NCBI GenBank assembly: GCA_949294185.1
Contig: CASFGA010000006.1
Location: 124,001 to 188,000, forward strand
Direction of reading: 5' to 3'
From: an uncultured Bacteroides sp.
GTDB lineage: Bacteria; Bacteroidota; Bacteroidia; Bacteroidales; Bacteroidaceae
DNA length: 64,000 nt
This document shows, one piece after another, positions 27,954-39,303 of this stretch; positions within the stretch are counted from its first letter, which is position 1; each line of letters opens with the position of its first letter. The notes under the pieces are model-generated. The model was not told the origin of the DNA. It ran no database searches and worked only from the letters and a program-made list of their open reading frames with translations. A program made the position numbers and the translations under genes.

Positions 27954-28493
27954 ATGTCTGAGATTGAAAAGAAATGGTACGTATTACGTGCTGTAAGTGG
28001 AAAAGAAAGCAAGGTGAAAGAATATCTTGATGCTGACATCAAGCATAGTGACCTTGGTGAGTATGTGTCTCAGGTGTTGATTCCTACCGAAAAAGTTTAT
28101 CAGGTTCGCAATGGTAAAAAAATTGTGAAAGAGAGAAGTTATCTCCCTGGATATGTGTTGGTGGAAGCTGCTTTAGTTGGAGAGGTTGCTCATCATTTGA
28201 GGAATACTCCCAATGTAATCGGCTTTTTAGGTGGACTGGATCATCCTGTCCCTTTGCGCCAGTCGGAAGTGAATCGTATCTTAGGTACGGTGGATGAACT
28301 GCAAGAAATAGGTGAGGAAAATATTCCTTATACCATTGGTGAAACCGTGAAAGTAAGCGTTGGACCTTTTAGCGGATTCAGTGGAATCATTGAAGAAGTG
28401 AATGGGGAAAAACGTAAACTGAAAGTGATGGTCAAAATATTCGGGCGTAAGACACCGCTTGAATTAGGCTTTACGGATGTTGAAAAAGAATGA
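27954..28493 (+). CDS. nusG: Transcription termination/antitermination protein NusG
   Basis: 179-residue NusG with the N-terminal NGN domain (KKWYVLRAVSGKESKVKEYL, PGYVLVEA) and a C-terminal KOW domain (VGPFSGFSGIIEEVN). It binds RNA polymerase and couples it to Rho or the ribosome. It follows secE by 12 bp, the classic secE-nusG pair, and leads into the L11-L1 genes. Confidence 0.97.
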   Translation: MSEIEKKWYVLRAVSGKESKVKEYLDADIKHSDLGEYVSQVLIPTEKVYQVRNGKKIVKERSYLPGYVLVEAALVGEVAHHLRNTPNVIGFLGGLDHPVPLRQSEVNRILGTVDELQEIGEENIPYTIGETVKVSVGPFSGFSGIIEEVNGEKRKLKVMVKIFGRKTPLELGFTDVEKE

Positions 28494-28552
28494 TGCATTT
28501 TGTTACGTGTATTTATTCTTCTATTCGTTGAACATTATAAAAATTAAAGAAA

Positions 28553-28996
28553 ATGGCTAAAGAAGTTGCTGGACTGATCAAATTACAGATTAAAGGAGGC
28601 GCTGCGAATCCATCACCTCCCGTTGGACCTGCTTTGGGTTCTAAGGGTATTAATATCATGGAATTCTGCAAGCAATTCAACGCCAGAACCCAGGACAAAG
28701 CAGGAAAGGTTTTGCCTGTCATCATTACCTACTATACGGATAAGTCTTTTGATTTTGTAATCAAGACTCCTCCTGTAGCTATTCAGTTGCTTGAGGCTGC
28801 TAAGATCAAGAGTGGTTCAGCAGAACCTAATCGTAAAAAAGTTGCAGAACTTACATGGGATCAGATTCGTGCTATTGCTCAAGATAAATTAGTTGACTTG
28901 AACTGCTTTACTGTGGAGGCTGCTATGACAATGGTAGCGGGAACAGCTAGAAGTATGGGTATTACTGTAAAAGGTGATTTCCCTGGTAATAATTAA
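28553..28996 (+). CDS. rplK: 50S ribosomal protein uL11
   Basis: 147 residues, complete, with the proline-rich N-terminus ([15 protein letters not shown]) and the rRNA-binding C-terminal domain ending [13 protein letters not shown]. Part of the GTPase-associated centre of the large subunit. It is separated from nusG by 59 bp without an obvious promoter and from rplA by 16 bp. Confidence 0.97.
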   Translation: MAKEVAGLIKLQIKGGAANPSPPVGPALGSKGINIMEFCKQFNARTQDKAGKVLPVIITYYTDKSFDFVIKTPPVAIQLLEAAKIKSGSAEPNRKKVAELTWDQIRAIAQDKLVDLNCFTVEAAMTMVAGTARSMGITVKGDFPGNN

Positions 28997-29012
28997 TTAA
29001 CTTCAACTTGAA

Positions 29013-29711
29013 ATGGGTAAACTGACAAAAAAACAAAAGTTAGCTGCTGAAAAAATTGAAGCAGGGAAGATGTACTCATTGACGGAAGCTTCAAAGTTGG
29101 TAAAGGAAATTACTTATACAAAGTTTGATGCTTCTGTAGATGTTGATGTACGCTTAGGTGTAGACCCTCGTAAAGCTAACCAGATGGTAAGAGGTGTGGT
29201 TTCTCTTCCTCATGGGACAGGTAAGCAGATACGTGTGCTTGTGTTGTGTACACCTGATGTTGAAGCTGCTGCAAAAGAAGCGGGTGCTGACTATGTTGGT
29301 CTTGATGAATATATTGAAAAGATCAAAGGTGGATGGACTGATATTGATGTGATTATCACCATGCCGTCTATTATGGGTAAAATCGGTGCTTTGGGCCGTG
29401 TTTTGGGTCCACGAGGATTAATGCCGAACCCGAAGAGTGGTACGGTAACGATGGATGTAGCTAAGGCTGTGAAAGAGGTTAAACAGGGAAAGATAGACTT
29501 TAAAGTTGACAAGAGTGGTATTGTACACACTTCAATTGGTAAAGTTTCTTTTACTGCTGATCAGATTCGAGATAATGCGAAAGAATTTATTGCTACTATC
29601 ATTAAATTAAAACCGACTGCGGCTAAAGGTACTTATATTAAAAGTATTTATCTTTCAAGTACTATGAGTAAGGGTATTAAAATTGATCCCAAATCAGTAG
29701 ACGAAATCTAA
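29013..29711 (+). CDS. rplA: 50S ribosomal protein uL1
   Basis: 232 residues, complete, with [18 protein letters not shown] and the terminal [16 protein letters not shown] typical of uL1. It forms the mobile L1 stalk at the tRNA exit site. In many bacteria L1 represses the rplK-rplA messenger; I do not see a proven mimic of its rRNA site here. Confidence 0.97.
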   Translation: MGKLTKKQKLAAEKIEAGKMYSLTEASKLVKEITYTKFDASVDVDVRLGVDPRKANQMVRGVVSLPHGTGKQIRVLVLCTPDVEAAAKEAGADYVGLDEYIEKIKGGWTDIDVIITMPSIMGKIGALGRVLGPRGLMPNPKSGTVTMDVAKAVKEVKQGKIDFKVDKSGIVHTSIGKVSFTADQIRDNAKEFIATIIKLKPTAAKGTYIKSIYLSSTMSKGIKIDPKSVDEI

Positions 29712-29725
29712 AATTAGGAGGAATC

Positions 29726-30241
29726 ATGAGAAAGGAAGATAAAGGTTTAATAATAAATCAATTGGCTGAAACGGTAAAACAGTATGGCCATTTCTACTTG
29801 GTTGATACTACTGCGATGAATGCAGCTAAGACCAGTGAGTTGCGTGCAAAATGTTTTAAGGCCGGTATTAAGTTGGTTGTAGTGAAGAATTCTTTGCTTC
29901 ACAAGGCTTTGATGAGTTTGGATGTTGATTACTCACCATTGTTTGATTCTCTGAAAGGTACGACTTCGGTTATGTTTAGTGAGGTGGCGAATGCTCCTGC
30001 TAAATTGTTGAAAGAATACAAAGACGAAGTTCCGACTTTGAAAGCTGCTTATGCAGAGGAGGGTTTTTATGTAGGTGCAGATCAACTGGAAGCTCTTGCT
30101 ACAATTAAGAGTAAGAATGAAGTTATCGCGGAAATCGTTGCATTGTTGCAGTCTCCTGCGAAGAATGTTATTTCTGCTCTTCAGTCAGGTGGTAACACCA
30201 TTCATGGAGTTCTCAAAACTTTGGGTGAACGCGGAGAATAA
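29726..30241 (+). CDS. rplJ: 50S ribosomal protein uL10
   Basis: 171 residues, beginning MRKEDKGLIINQLAETVKQYG and ending QSGGNTIHGVLKTLGERGE. It anchors the bL12 dimers to the ribosome stalk. The ATG is preceded by AGGAGGA (29716-29722), one of the few strong Shine-Dalgarno sites in the window, perhaps serving the L10-L12 feedback typical of this operon. Confidence 0.96.
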   Translation: MRKEDKGLIINQLAETVKQYGHFYLVDTTAMNAAKTSELRAKCFKAGIKLVVVKNSLLHKALMSLDVDYSPLFDSLKGTTSVMFSEVANAPAKLLKEYKDEVPTLKAAYAEEGFYVGADQLEALATIKSKNEVIAEIVALLQSPAKNVISALQSGGNTIHGVLKTLGERGE

Positions 30242-30327
30242 AAGAGAATTGGTAGCGGTACTCCAAAGATTAAAGTAAATCCAAAATATTAATTAATTTA
30301 GTAACAAACAATTAAATTCATACAAAA

Positions 30328-30638
30328 ATGGCAGATTTGAAAGCTTTTGCAGAACAATTAGTTAACTTGACAGTAAAAGAAGTTAATGAACTTCGGCTGC
30401 AGGTGGTGCAGCTGTTGCTGAAGAGAAAACTTCATTCGATGTAGTATTGAAGAGTGCAGGTGCTGCAAAATTGCAGGTTGTTAAAGCAGTGAAAGAAGCA
30501 TGCGGTCTTGGCTTGAAAGAAGCAAAAGACTTGGTTGATGGAGCTCCTAGCACATTGAAAGAAGGCTTGGCTAAAGATGAAGCTGAATCTTTGAAGAAAA
30601 CTTTGGAAGAAGCTGGAGCAGAAGTTGAGCTTAAGTAA
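30328..30638 (+). pseudogene. rplL: 50S ribosomal protein bL12, internal deletion and frameshift
   Basis: The gene starts normally ([22 protein letters not shown], 30328-30393), then jumps phase. From 30396 the sequence continues in another frame as [20 protein letters not shown] through to the normal end GAEVELK at 30638. About 20-22 residues are missing, corresponding to the rest of the N-terminal dimerisation domain and the Ala-rich hinge start (roughly 60-70 nt, of the 3n+1 class). Read literally, translation from the ATG ends at a TAG after 38 codons. bL12 is essential, and the lost part is low in complexity, so a collapsed or mis-assembled stretch is the likely cause. Confidence 0.9.
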
Positions 30639-30662
30639 GACTTCCTGTAAATCAGGATATTC

Positions 30663-30701
30663 GGTTAAGAATCCTCTTGTAGGAGGGTTCTTAACCTTTT
30701 T
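30663..30701 (+). terminator. Hairpin and T tract between rplL and rpoB, probable attenuator
   Basis: GGTTAAGAATCCTC (30663-30676) pairs with GGAGGGTTCTTAACC (30682-30696) and TTTTT follows. In other bacteria a partial terminator between rplL and rpoB lowers polymerase-subunit output relative to ribosomal proteins; the same role is inferred here because no consensus promoter is evident in 30702-30776. Confidence 0.8.
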
Positions 30702-30776
30702 GCGTCTATTATATTATGTTGATAAATAGAGATACTTAATTATCAATTGTCATTTTTAATCTTCAATTTTAAATAG

Positions 30777-33700
30777 ATGTCTTTAAACAATCAAAACCAA
30801 CGAATTAATTTTGCTTCCATTAAGAATCCGATGCCATATCCGGATTTCTTGGAAGTGCAATTGAAGTCATTCCAAGATTTTTTGCAGTTGGATACCCCAC
30901 CTGAAAAACGAAAGAATGATGGTTTGTTCAAGGTATTTGCAGAGAATTTTCCTATTGCTGATACGCGTAATAACTTTGTGCTCGAGTTCCTTGATTACTA
31001 TATTGATCCGCCTCATTATACTATTGACGATTGTTTGGAGCGTGGATTGACTTATAGTGTCCCTTTGAAAGCAAAACTGAAGCTTTATTGTACAGACCCC
31101 GATCATGAAGATTTTGACACTGTCATTCAGGATGTTTATTTAGGGCCTATTCCTTATATGACTCCGAAAGGTACCTTTGTGATTAATGGTGCAGAGCGTG
31201 TTGTCGTTTCTCAGTTGCACCGTTCTCCTGGTGTATTTTTCGGTCAGAGCATTCATGCTAATGGTACGAAATTGTATTCTGCCCGTATCATTCCTTTTAA
31301 AGGCTCGTGGATTGAGTTTGCTACAGACATTAATAATGTAATGTATGCATACATTGACCGTAAGAAGAAGTTGCCGGTTACGACTCTTTTGCGTGCTGTT
31401 GGCTTTGAAAACGACAAGGACATCTTAGAGATTTTTAACCTTGCAGAAGATGTAAAGGTTACCAAGACGAATCTCAAGAAGATTGTTGGACGTAAATTGG
31501 CTGCTCGTGTCTTGAAGACATGGACAGAAGATTTTGTTGATGAAGATACAGGTGAAGTTGTTTCTATTGAGCGTAATGAGGTCATAATAGACCGTGAAAC
31601 TGTGATTGAACCTGAGCATATTGATATGATTCTGGAATCAGGGGTTCAGAATATTCTGGTTCATAAAGAAGAAGCTAACTCTTCTGATTATTCTATCATA
31701 TTCAATACTTTGCAGAAAGATCCCAGTAACTCGGAAAAGGAAGCTGTTTTATATATATATCGTCAGTTACGTAATGCTGACCCTGCTGATGATGCGAGTG
31801 CGCGTGAGGTGATCAATAATCTGTTTTTCTCCGAGAAACGTTATGATTTGGGGGATGTCGGCCGTTACCGCATCAACAAGAAATTGAATCTGGATACTCC
31901 AATGGAGGTCAGAGTTCTGACAAAACAAGATATAATCGAAATCATCAAGTATTTGATTGAACTGATTAATTCGAAGGCGGATGTCGATGATATTGACCAT
32001 TTGAGTAACCGTCGTGTTCGTACGGTAGGCGAGCAGCTTTCCAACCAGTTTGCCATTGGCTTGGCTCGTATGTCTCGTACTATTCGTGAGCGTATGAATG
32101 TGCGTGACAATGAAGTGTTCACTCCGGTTGATTTGATTAATGCCAAGACTATTTCATCGGTTATTAATTCATTCTTTGGAACGAATGCTTTGTCGCAATT
32201 TATGGATCAGACCAATCCCTTGGCGGAGATTACGCACAAGCGTCGTCTGTCGGCATTAGGCCCTGGAGGTTTGTCGCGTGACCGTGCGGGCTTTGAGGTT
32301 CGTGATGTTCACTATACTCATTATGGTCGCTTGTGTCCGATTGAAACTCCTGAAGGCCCGAATATTGGTTTGATTTCTTCTTTGTGCGTATATGCCAAGA
32401 TTAATGATTTGGGCTTTATTGTCACTCCATACCGTAAGGTAAAGGACAGTACAGTGGATTTGTCTCCTGAAGGTATTGAATATTTGTCTGCTGAAGAGGA
32501 GGAAGACAAGATTATAGCACAGGGGAATGCTCCATTGAATGATGACGGAACTTTTATTCGTGAAAAAGTAAAGGCACGTCGGGATGCTGATTATCCGGTC
32601 GTTACTCCCGATCAGGTAGAACTGATGGATGTTTCACCTCAGCAGATTGCTTCTATCGCGGCGTCTTTGATTCCGTTCTTGGAGCATGACGATGCTAACC
32701 GAGCTTTGATGGGATCAAACATGATGCGTCAGGCTGTGCCTTTGTTGAGGACGGAGGCGCCGATTGTTGGTACTGGCATTGAGAAGCAGTTGTGTGAGGA
32801 TTCTCGTACTCAGATTACGGCGGAAGGTGATGGCGTTATCGATTTCGTAGATGCTACTACAATCCGTATTCTGTATGACCGGACGGAGGATGAGGAGTTT
32901 GTAAGCTTTGAACCTGCATTGAAAGAATACCGCATTCCTAAGTTCCGTAAAACTAACCAGAGTATGACGATTGACCTTCGTCCTATTTGTGAGAAAGGTC
33001 AACGTGTGAAGAAAGGCGACATATTGACAGAAGGTTATTCCACTGCAAACGGTGAGCTTGCTTTAGGCAAGAATCTTTTGGTCGCTTACATGCCGTGGAA
33101 GGGTTATAATTACGAGGATGCCATTGTGCTGAACGAGCGTGTGGTTCGTGAAGACTTGTTGACTTCCGTGCATGTTGATGAATATATTTTAGAGGTACGC
33201 GAGACTAAGCGAGGAATGGAAGAACTGACTTCTGATATTCCGAATGTGAGCGAAGAAGCTACCAAAGATTTGGATGAAAATGGTATTGTCCGTATTGGAG
33301 CACGTATTGAGCCGGGTGATATCTTGATAGGCAAGATTACTCCGAAAGGTGAGTCTGATCCTTCTCCGGAAGAGAAGCTGTTGCGTGCTATCTTTGGTGA
33401 CAAGGCCGGTGATGTAAAAGATGCCTCGTTGAAGGCTTCTCCTTCATTGCGTGGCGTTGTTATTGACAAGAAGCTGTATTCTCGCGTGATAAAGACTCGC
33501 AGTGAAAAGAATGCTGATAAGGCAATACTTCCGAAACTGAATGAAGAGTTTGAAGAAAAAGCTGCGGCGCTGAAAGATATCCTGATTGAAAAGTTGTTGG
33601 TCTTGACCAATGATAAGGTTTCACAGGGTGTAAAGGATTATCTGGGTACAGATGTAATTCCGAAGGGCGCTAAGTTTGTGAAGCGTGACTTGGAAGGTTT

Positions 33701-34589
33701 GGACTATACGATTATCCAGTTGAGCAAATGGACTGCGGATGCCCACAAGAATGAGATGATCCGCGATCTGGTGATGAATTATCTGAAGAAGTTTAAAGAG
33801 CTGGAGGCTGAACTGAAGCGTAAGAAGTTTGCACTGACAATCGGTGACGAACTGCCGTCAGGCATTATCCAAATGGCTAAAGTCTATATTGCTAAAAAGC
33901 GCAAGATTGGTGTTGGTGACAAGATGGCTGGTCGTCATGGAAATAAGGGTATTGTTTCACGCGTCGTTCGTCAAGAAGACATGCCGTTCTTGGCCGATGG
34001 TACTCCTGTTGATATCGTATTGAATCCGTTGGGTGTGCCTTCTCGTATGAACATCGGTCAGATATTTGAAGCTGTATTGGGCCGTGCCGGCAAAGAGCTG
34101 GGCGTGAAATTTGCGACTCCTATCTTTGACGGTGCAACGTTGGAGGATTTGGATAAATGGACAGATAAGGCAGGTTTGCCGCGCTATTGTAAGACATATC
34201 TTTATGATGGTGGAACAGGCGAGCAGTTTGACCAACCGGCAACTGTGGGTGTGACTTACATGTTGAAACTTGGTCACATGGTTGAAGACAAGATGCATGC
34301 ACGTTCTATCGGTCCGTACTCGTTGATTACTCAGCAGCCTCTGGGCGGTAAGGCTCAGTTTGGTGGCCAACGTTTCGGAGAAATGGAGGTTTGGGCAATC
34401 GAAGCCTTTGGTGCAGCTCATGTCCTTCAGGAGATTCTGACAATCAAGTCGGATGATGTTGTAGGACGTTCCAAAGCTTATGAAGCTATCGTGAAAGGTG
34501 AGCCGATGCCTACTCCGGGCATTCCGGAATCCTTGAATGTCTTGCTTCACGAGTTGAGAGGCCTTTGCTTGAGCATTACATTGGAATAA
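30777..34589 (+). CDS. rpoB: DNA-directed RNA polymerase subunit beta
   Basis: Complete subunit of 1270 residues. Recognisable segments include the rifampicin-pocket region ([33 protein letters not shown]) shown in part, the catalytic-side region [13 protein letters not shown]-like, [23 protein letters not shown] partly visible, and the end [21 protein letters not shown]. The length is in the normal range for Bacteroidota, with a lineage insertion near residues 900-1000. It follows the attenuator after rplL and precedes rpoC by 113 bp. Confidence 0.98.
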   Translation: MSLNNQNQRINFASIKNPMPYPDFLEVQLKSFQDFLQLDTPPEKRKNDGLFKVFAENFPIADTRNNFVLEFLDYYIDPPHYTIDDCLERGLTYSVPLKAKLKLYCTDPDHEDFDTVIQDVYLGPIPYMTPKGTFVINGAERVVVSQLHRSPGVFFGQSIHANGTKLYSARIIPFKGSWIEFATDINNVMYAYIDRKKKLPVTTLLRAVGFENDKDILEIFNLAEDVKVTKTNLKKIVGRKLAARVLKTWTEDFVDEDTGEVVSIERNEVIIDRETVIEPEHIDMILESGVQNILVHKEEANSSDYSIIFNTLQKDPSNSEKEAVLYIYRQLRNADPADDASAREVINNLFFSEKRYDLGDVGRYRINKKLNLDTPMEVRVLTKQDIIEIIKYLIELINSKADVDDIDHLSNRRVRTVGEQLSNQFAIGLARMSRTIRERMNVRDNEVFTPVDLINAKTISSVINSFFGTNALSQFMDQTNPLAEITHKRRLSALGPGGLSRDRAGFEVRDVHYTHYGRLCPIETPEGPNIGLISSLCVYAKINDLGFIVTPYRKVKDSTVDLSPEGIEYLSAEEEEDKIIAQGNAPLNDDGTFIREKVKARRDADYPVVTPDQVELMDVSPQQIASIAASLIPFLEHDDANRALMGSNMMRQAVPLLRTEAPIVGTGIEKQLCEDSRTQITAEGDGVIDFVDATTIRILYDRTEDEEFVSFEPALKEYRIPKFRKTNQSMTIDLRPICEKGQRVKKGDILTEGYSTANGELALGKNLLVAYMPWKGYNYEDAIVLNERVVREDLLTSVHVDEYILEVRETKRGMEELTSDIPNVSEEATKDLDENGIVRIGARIEPGDILIGKITPKGESDPSPEEKLLRAIFGDKAGDVKDASLKASPSLRGVVIDKKLYSRVIKTRSEKNADKAILPKLNEEFEEKAAALKDILIEKLLVLTNDKVSQGVKDYLGTDVIPKGAKFVKRDLEGLDYTIIQLSKWTADAHKNEMIRDLVMNYLKKFKELEAELKRKKFALTIGDELPSGIIQMAKVYIAKKRKIGVGDKMAGRHGNKGIVSRVVRQEDMPFLADGTPVDIVLNPLGVPSRMNIGQIFEAVLGRAGKELGVKFATPIFDGATLEDLDKWTDKAGLPRYCKTYLYDGGTGEQFDQPATVGVTYMLKLGHMVEDKMHARSIGPYSLITQQPLGGKAQFGGQRFGEMEVWAIEAFGAAHVLQEILTIKSDDVVGRSKAYEAIVKGEPMPTPGIPESLNVLLHELRGLCLSITLE

Positions 34590-34599
34590 ACCTTTTTAA

Positions 34600-34670
34600 T
34601 GAAGAATGAAAGCAGGTAACAGAAGAAGACGGTTTATCTTGCCTTGATGAAAAAAAACTTTCATTCTTCA
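34600..34670 (+). repeat. 13-bp inverted repeat between rpoB and rpoC
   Basis: TGAAGAATGAAAG (34600-34612) and CTTTCATTCTTCA (34658-34670) are exact complements around a 45-nt loop that contains a run of eight A. The loop is too long and the flanks too T-poor for a simple terminator; it may be an RNA-processing or stability structure between the two subunit messages. Confidence 0.6.
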
Positions 34671-34702
34671 CTTTTAATTCTTCATCATATAAAAAATAAA
34701 GT

Positions 34703-37700
34703 ATGGCTTTTAGAAAAGATACTAAGATAAAGAGTAATTTTTCGAAGATTACTATCGGATTGGCTTCGCCTGAGGAAATTCTGGAAAATTCTTACGGTGA
34801 AGTGCTGAAGCCCGAAACCATCAATTACCGTACTTACAAGCCAGAGCGTGATGGCCTGTTTTGTGAACGTATCTTCGGACCGGTGAAAGACTACGAATGC
34901 CATTGTGGTAAATACAAGCGTATTCGTTATAAAGGTATTGTTTGCGACCGATGCGGTGTGGAGGTTACTGAGAAGAAAGTGCGCCGTGAGCGTAGCGGAC
35001 ACATTCAGTTGGTGGTTCCGGTAGCGCATATCTGGTATTTCCGTTCCTTGCCGAATAAGATCGGTTATTTGTTGGGGCTGCCTACCAAGAAACTGGATGC
35101 TATCATTTATTATGAACGTTATGTAGTCATCCAGCCGGGAGTGAAGGCCGAGGATGGAGTCAATAAATATGACCTGCTGTCAGAAGAAGAATATCTTGAT
35201 ATATTGGACACACTGCCGAAAGAAAATCAGTTCCTGGAGGATAGTGACCCCAATAAGTTTATTGCCAAGATGGGAGCGGAGGCTATTTATGATTTGTTGG
35301 TGGCTCTTGATCTTGATGCACTTTCTTACGAACTTCGTCATAAGGCGAACAATGATTCTTCGCAGCAGCGCAAGAATGAAGCATTGAAGCGTTTGCAGGT
35401 TGTAGAATCTTTCCGTGCATCGCGTGGACGCAACAAACCAGAGTGGATGATTGTACGTATAGTGCCGGTAATCCCGCCTGAACTGCGTCCGTTGGTGCCG
35501 TTGGATGGAGGACGTTTCGCAACTTCAGACCTGAATGATTTGTATCGTCGCGTAATCATCCGTAACAATCGTTTGAAGCGACTGATTGAAATCAAGGCTC
35601 CGGAAGTGATTCTGCGTAATGAAAAACGTATGTTGCAAGAGGCTGTCGACTCTTTGTTCGACAACTCTCGTAAGTCGAGCGCTGTGAAAACAGATGCAAA
35701 TCGTCCGCTGAAGTCCTTGTCTGACAGCTTGAAAGGTAAGCAAGGACGTTTCCGTCAGAATCTGTTGGGTAAGCGTGTCGATTATTCAGCTCGTTCGGTA
35801 ATCGTTGTGGGTCCTGAGTTGAAGATGGGTGAGTGCGGTATTCCGAAGCTGATGGCTGCGGAACTGTATAAGCCGTTTATTATCCGCAAGCTGATTGAAC
35901 GCGGTATTGTGAAAACTGTCAAGTCGGCAAAGAAGATTGTAGACCGTAAGGAACCGGTTATCTGGGATATCCTTGAGCATGTAATGAAGGGACATCCGGT
36001 ATTGCTGAACCGTGCCCCGACGCTTCACCGTCTGGGTATTCAGGCATTCCAGCCGAAGATGATTGAAGGTAAGGCTATTCAGCTGCATCCGTTGGCATGT
36101 ACTGCATTTAATGCGGACTTTGATGGTGACCAGATGGCCGTACACTTGCCTTTGAGTAACGAAGCTGTACTTGAGGCACAGATGTTGATGCTTCAGTCGC
36201 ATAATATATTGAACCCTGCTAATGGCGCGCCTATTACAGTTCCGGCGCAGGATATGGTGCTCGGACTGTATTATATCACCAAGTTGCGTAAGGGAGCGAA
36301 AGGTGAAGGTCTGATTTTTTACGGGCCGGAAGAGGCTTTGATTGCTTACAATGAAGGGAAGGTAGACATTCACGCTATTGTGAGCGTTTTGACAAACGAC
36401 TTGGATGAGGAAGGCAATGTCGTTAAGAAGATGATTAAGGAAACTTCTGTGGGTCGTGTTATTGTAAACGAACTGGTTCCGGACGAATGCGGCTACTTGA
36501 ATACTATCATTTCGAAAAAATCTTTGCGCGATATCATTAGCGATGTAATCAAGAAAGTTGGTGTTGCTCGTGCATGTGAGTTCTTGGACGGTATCAAGAA
36601 CCTCGGTTACAAGATGGCATTTGAAGGAGGTCTGTCATTCAACTTGGGCGATATCATTATCCCGAAGGAGAAGGAAGAGTTGGTGAAACGCGGTAACGAA
36701 GAGGTTGAACAGATTATGATGAACTATAACATGGGTTTCATTACCGATAATGAGCGTTACAATCAGGTCATTGACACATGGACTCATGTAAACAGTGATT
36801 TGTCTGATATTCTGTATAAGACTATCAAGAACGACGACCAGGGATTCAACTCTGTATTTATGATGTTGGACTCTGGAGCCCGTGGTTCTAAAGAGCAGAT
36901 CCGTCAGTTGTCTGGTATGCGTGGTTTGATGGCCAAGCCTCAGAAGGCGGGAGCTGAAGGTGCACAGATTATTGAAAATCCGATTCTTTCAAACTTTAAG
37001 GAAGGATTGTCAGTGCTGGAATACTTTATTTCTACTCACGGTGCCCGTAAAGGTCTTGCCGATACTGCATTGAAGACAGCCGATGCCGGATATTTGACCC
37101 GTCGTCTGGTGGATGTATCCCATGATGTCATTATCAATGAAGAGGATTGCGGTACGCTGCGCGGTCTGGTTTGTACGGCATTGAAGAACAATGATGAAGT
37201 TATCGCTACTTTGTATGAGCGCATTTTGGGACGCGTCTCTGTTCATGATGTGATTCATCCGACGACAGGAAAACTGTTGGTTGCAGCCGGGGAAGAGATT
37301 ACAGAGGATATAGCGGAAGAGATAGAGAAGTCACCGATTGAAAGCGTTGAGATTCGTTCGGTATTGACTTGTGAATCGAAGAAGGGAGTTTGCGCGAAGT
37401 GTTACGGACGCAACTTGGCTACAAGCCGAATGGTTCAGAAGGGTGAGGCTGTAGGTGTAATCGCGGCCCAGTCTATTGGAGAACCGGGTACTCAGCTTAC
37501 ATTGCGTACATTCCATGCCGGTGGTATTGCCGGAAACATGGCCGCAAATGCAAGTATTGTGGCTAAGAACGACTCTCGTCTGGAGTTTGAGGAGCTTCGT
37601 ACAGTAGATGCAGTGGAAGAGACTGGCGAACCGGTCAAGATTGTTGTAGGGCGTCTGGCGGAAGTACGTTTCGTAGATGTGAATACAGGCATTATCCTGT

Positions 37701-38989
37701 CTACCCACAATGTTCCTTACGGTTCTAAGCTTTATGCTTCAGAAGGGGAAGTGGTAGAAAAAGGCAAGCTGATAGCCAAATGGGATCCGTTTAATGCCGT
37801 AATCGTGACCGAAGCTGCCGGTAAGATTGATTTTGAGTCTGTGATAGAAAATGTAACCTATAAAGTGGAATCGGATGAAGCTACCGGATTGCGTGAAATC
37901 ATCATTACCGAATCAAAGGACAAGACGAAAGTTCCTTCACTTCATATCAATGACGAGAATGGGAATGTAATCCGTACGTATAACTTGCCTGTGGGAGGAC
38001 ACGTGGTGGTTGAAGACAAGCAGACGGTTAAGGCCGGTGATATTTTGGTTAAGATACCGCGTGCCGTAGGTAAGGCCGGTGATATTACCGGTGGTCTTCC
38101 GCGTGTTACCGAGCTGTTTGAAGCACGTAATCCGTCTAATCCTGCTGTCGTTTCTGAAATTGACGGTGAGGTTACGATGGGCAAGATCAAGCGTGGAAAC
38201 CGTGAGATTATTGTCACATCCAAGGCTGGTGATGTCCGTAAGTATCTGGTGGCATTGTCAAAACAGATTCTGGTGCAGGAGAACGACTATGTTCGTGCCG
38301 GAACTCCGTTGTCTGACGGTGCGATTACTCCGGCCGACATATTGGCCATCAAGGGTCCCACAGCCGTGCAAGAGTATATTGTAAACGAGATACAGGATGT
38401 TTATCGCTTGCAAGGTGTGAAGATTAACGACAAGCACTTTGAGATTATCGTGCGTCAGATGATGCGTAAGGTTCAGATTGATGAGCCGGGAGATACTCGT
38501 TTCTTGGAACAGCAGGTCGTTGACCGTATCGAATTCAATGAGGAGAATGACCGTATATGGGGCAAGAAAGTAGTGGTTGATGCAGGCGATTCCCAGAATC
38601 TGCAGCCGGGACAGATTGTTACGGCACGTAAGTTGCGTGATGAAAACAGTATGTTGAAACGCCGTGACCTGAAGCCGGTCGAAGTTCGCGACGCTGTACC
38701 CGCTACTTCTACGCAGATTTTGCAGGGTATTACCCGTGCTGCTTTGCAGACCTCAAGCTTCATGTCGGCTGCATCATTCCAGGAAACCACCAAAGTGCTG
38801 AATGAAGCCGCCATCAACGGTAAGGTCGACAAACTGGAAGGTATGAAGGAAAATGTAATTTGCGGACATCTGATTCCGGCCGGAACAGGTCAGCGCGAGT
38901 TTGACAAGATTGTGGTAGGCTCGAAAGAAGAATACGAACGTATCATGGCAAACAAGAAAAACGTGCTTGACTATAGCGAAGTGGAATAA
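34703..38989 (+). CDS. rpoC: DNA-directed RNA polymerase subunit beta prime
   Basis: Complete subunit of 1428 residues. The active-site motif [12 protein letters not shown] carries the three magnesium-binding Asp residues. Two zinc sites are visible: [20 protein letters not shown] near residues 68-90 and [13 protein letters not shown] near residue 890. Bridge-helix and trigger-loop regions ([36 protein letters not shown]) are intact. Its transcript ends at the strong terminator at 39011-39054. Confidence 0.98.
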   Translation: MAFRKDTKIKSNFSKITIGLASPEEILENSYGEVLKPETINYRTYKPERDGLFCERIFGPVKDYECHCGKYKRIRYKGIVCDRCGVEVTEKKVRRERSGHIQLVVPVAHIWYFRSLPNKIGYLLGLPTKKLDAIIYYERYVVIQPGVKAEDGVNKYDLLSEEEYLDILDTLPKENQFLEDSDPNKFIAKMGAEAIYDLLVALDLDALSYELRHKANNDSSQQRKNEALKRLQVVESFRASRGRNKPEWMIVRIVPVIPPELRPLVPLDGGRFATSDLNDLYRRVIIRNNRLKRLIEIKAPEVILRNEKRMLQEAVDSLFDNSRKSSAVKTDANRPLKSLSDSLKGKQGRFRQNLLGKRVDYSARSVIVVGPELKMGECGIPKLMAAELYKPFIIRKLIERGIVKTVKSAKKIVDRKEPVIWDILEHVMKGHPVLLNRAPTLHRLGIQAFQPKMIEGKAIQLHPLACTAFNADFDGDQMAVHLPLSNEAVLEAQMLMLQSHNILNPANGAPITVPAQDMVLGLYYITKLRKGAKGEGLIFYGPEEALIAYNEGKVDIHAIVSVLTNDLDEEGNVVKKMIKETSVGRVIVNELVPDECGYLNTIISKKSLRDIISDVIKKVGVARACEFLDGIKNLGYKMAFEGGLSFNLGDIIIPKEKEELVKRGNEEVEQIMMNYNMGFITDNERYNQVIDTWTHVNSDLSDILYKTIKNDDQGFNSVFMMLDSGARGSKEQIRQLSGMRGLMAKPQKAGAEGAQIIENPILSNFKEGLSVLEYFISTHGARKGLADTALKTADAGYLTRRLVDVSHDVIINEEDCGTLRGLVCTALKNNDEVIATLYERILGRVSVHDVIHPTTGKLLVAAGEEITEDIAEEIEKSPIESVEIRSVLTCESKKGVCAKCYGRNLATSRMVQKGEAVGVIAAQSIGEPGTQLTLRTFHAGGIAGNMAANASIVAKNDSRLEFEELRTVDAVEETGEPVKIVVGRLAEVRFVDVNTGIILSTHNVPYGSKLYASEGEVVEKGKLIAKWDPFNAVIVTEAAGKIDFESVIENVTYKVESDEATGLREIIITESKDKTKVPSLHINDENGNVIRTYNLPVGGHVVVEDKQTVKAGDILVKIPRAVGKAGDITGGLPRVTELFEARNPSNPAVVSEIDGEVTMGKIKRGNREIIVTSKAGDVRKYLVALSKQILVQENDYVRAGTPLSDGAITPADILAIKGPTAVQEYIVNEIQDVYRLQGVKINDKHFEIIVRQMMRKVQIDEPGDTRFLEQQVVDRIEFNEENDRIWGKKVVVDAGDSQNLQPGQIVTARKLRDENSMLKRRDLKPVEVRDAVPATSTQILQGITRAALQTSSFMSAASFQETTKVLNEAAINGKVDKLEGMKENVICGHLIPAGTGQREFDKIVVGSKEEYERIMANKKNVLDYSEVE

Positions 38990-39010
38990 GAACCGTAGTT
39001 CTTGAATATT

Positions 39011-39054
39011 AAGAGGAGGCTGTCCTTGCAGAGAGGGCAGCCTCCTCTTGTTTT
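39011..39054 (+). terminator. Strong intrinsic terminator after rpoC
   Basis: AAGAGGAGGCTG (39011-39022) pairs exactly with CAGCCTCCTCTT (39038-39049), followed by GTTTT. Confidence 0.88.
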
Positions 39055-39159
39055 AAAGCTCCGGATGTTGGAGATATTTGCGGACAAAATCCGTTTGGAA
39101 AGGATAAAATGTGACGCGGGCCGTAATGAAATGAAAGTGGAGATAAAAGTCCGTTAAAA

Positions 39160-39191
39160 TTTGGATGCACCGATAATTTGTCTCACCTTTG
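39160..39191 (+). promoter_or_regulatory. Near-consensus promoter of the MATE gene
   Basis: TTTG at 39160-39163, 20 bp, then CACCTTTG at 39184-39191 (C in place of the first T of TAnnTTTG). The start site near 39198 gives a leader of more than 100 nt that contains the hairpin at 39243-39291. Confidence 0.55.
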
Positions 39192-39242
39192 CAGTGACAT
39201 GACGGGAAGATGCGTTTTGTAATCCTCATCGGAGGCAAAATA

Positions 39243-39291
39243 CAATGCCGGATAAGATGACTGGGTAAAACCAATCACTTGTCCGGCATTG
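39243..39291 (+). promoter_or_regulatory. Long leader hairpin of the MATE gene
   Basis: CAATGCCGGATAAG (39243-39256) pairs with CTTGTCCGGCATTG (39278-39291) with one G-T wobble, and TGACTGG/CCAATCA extends the stem with one mismatch, leaving the loop GTAAAA. The total is about 21 base pairs. There is no T tract after it and it ends 12 bp before the ATG, so it more likely controls translation or RNA stability than termination. It matches no riboswitch class I know. Confidence 0.6.
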
Positions 39292-39303
39292 TGTGTTGTG
39301 TAA

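Noticed and set aside
30328-30638. Programmed ribosomal frameshift in rplL
   Set aside because: Residues of the normal protein are missing at the junction, so recoding alone would not restore it; no slippery heptamer is seen.
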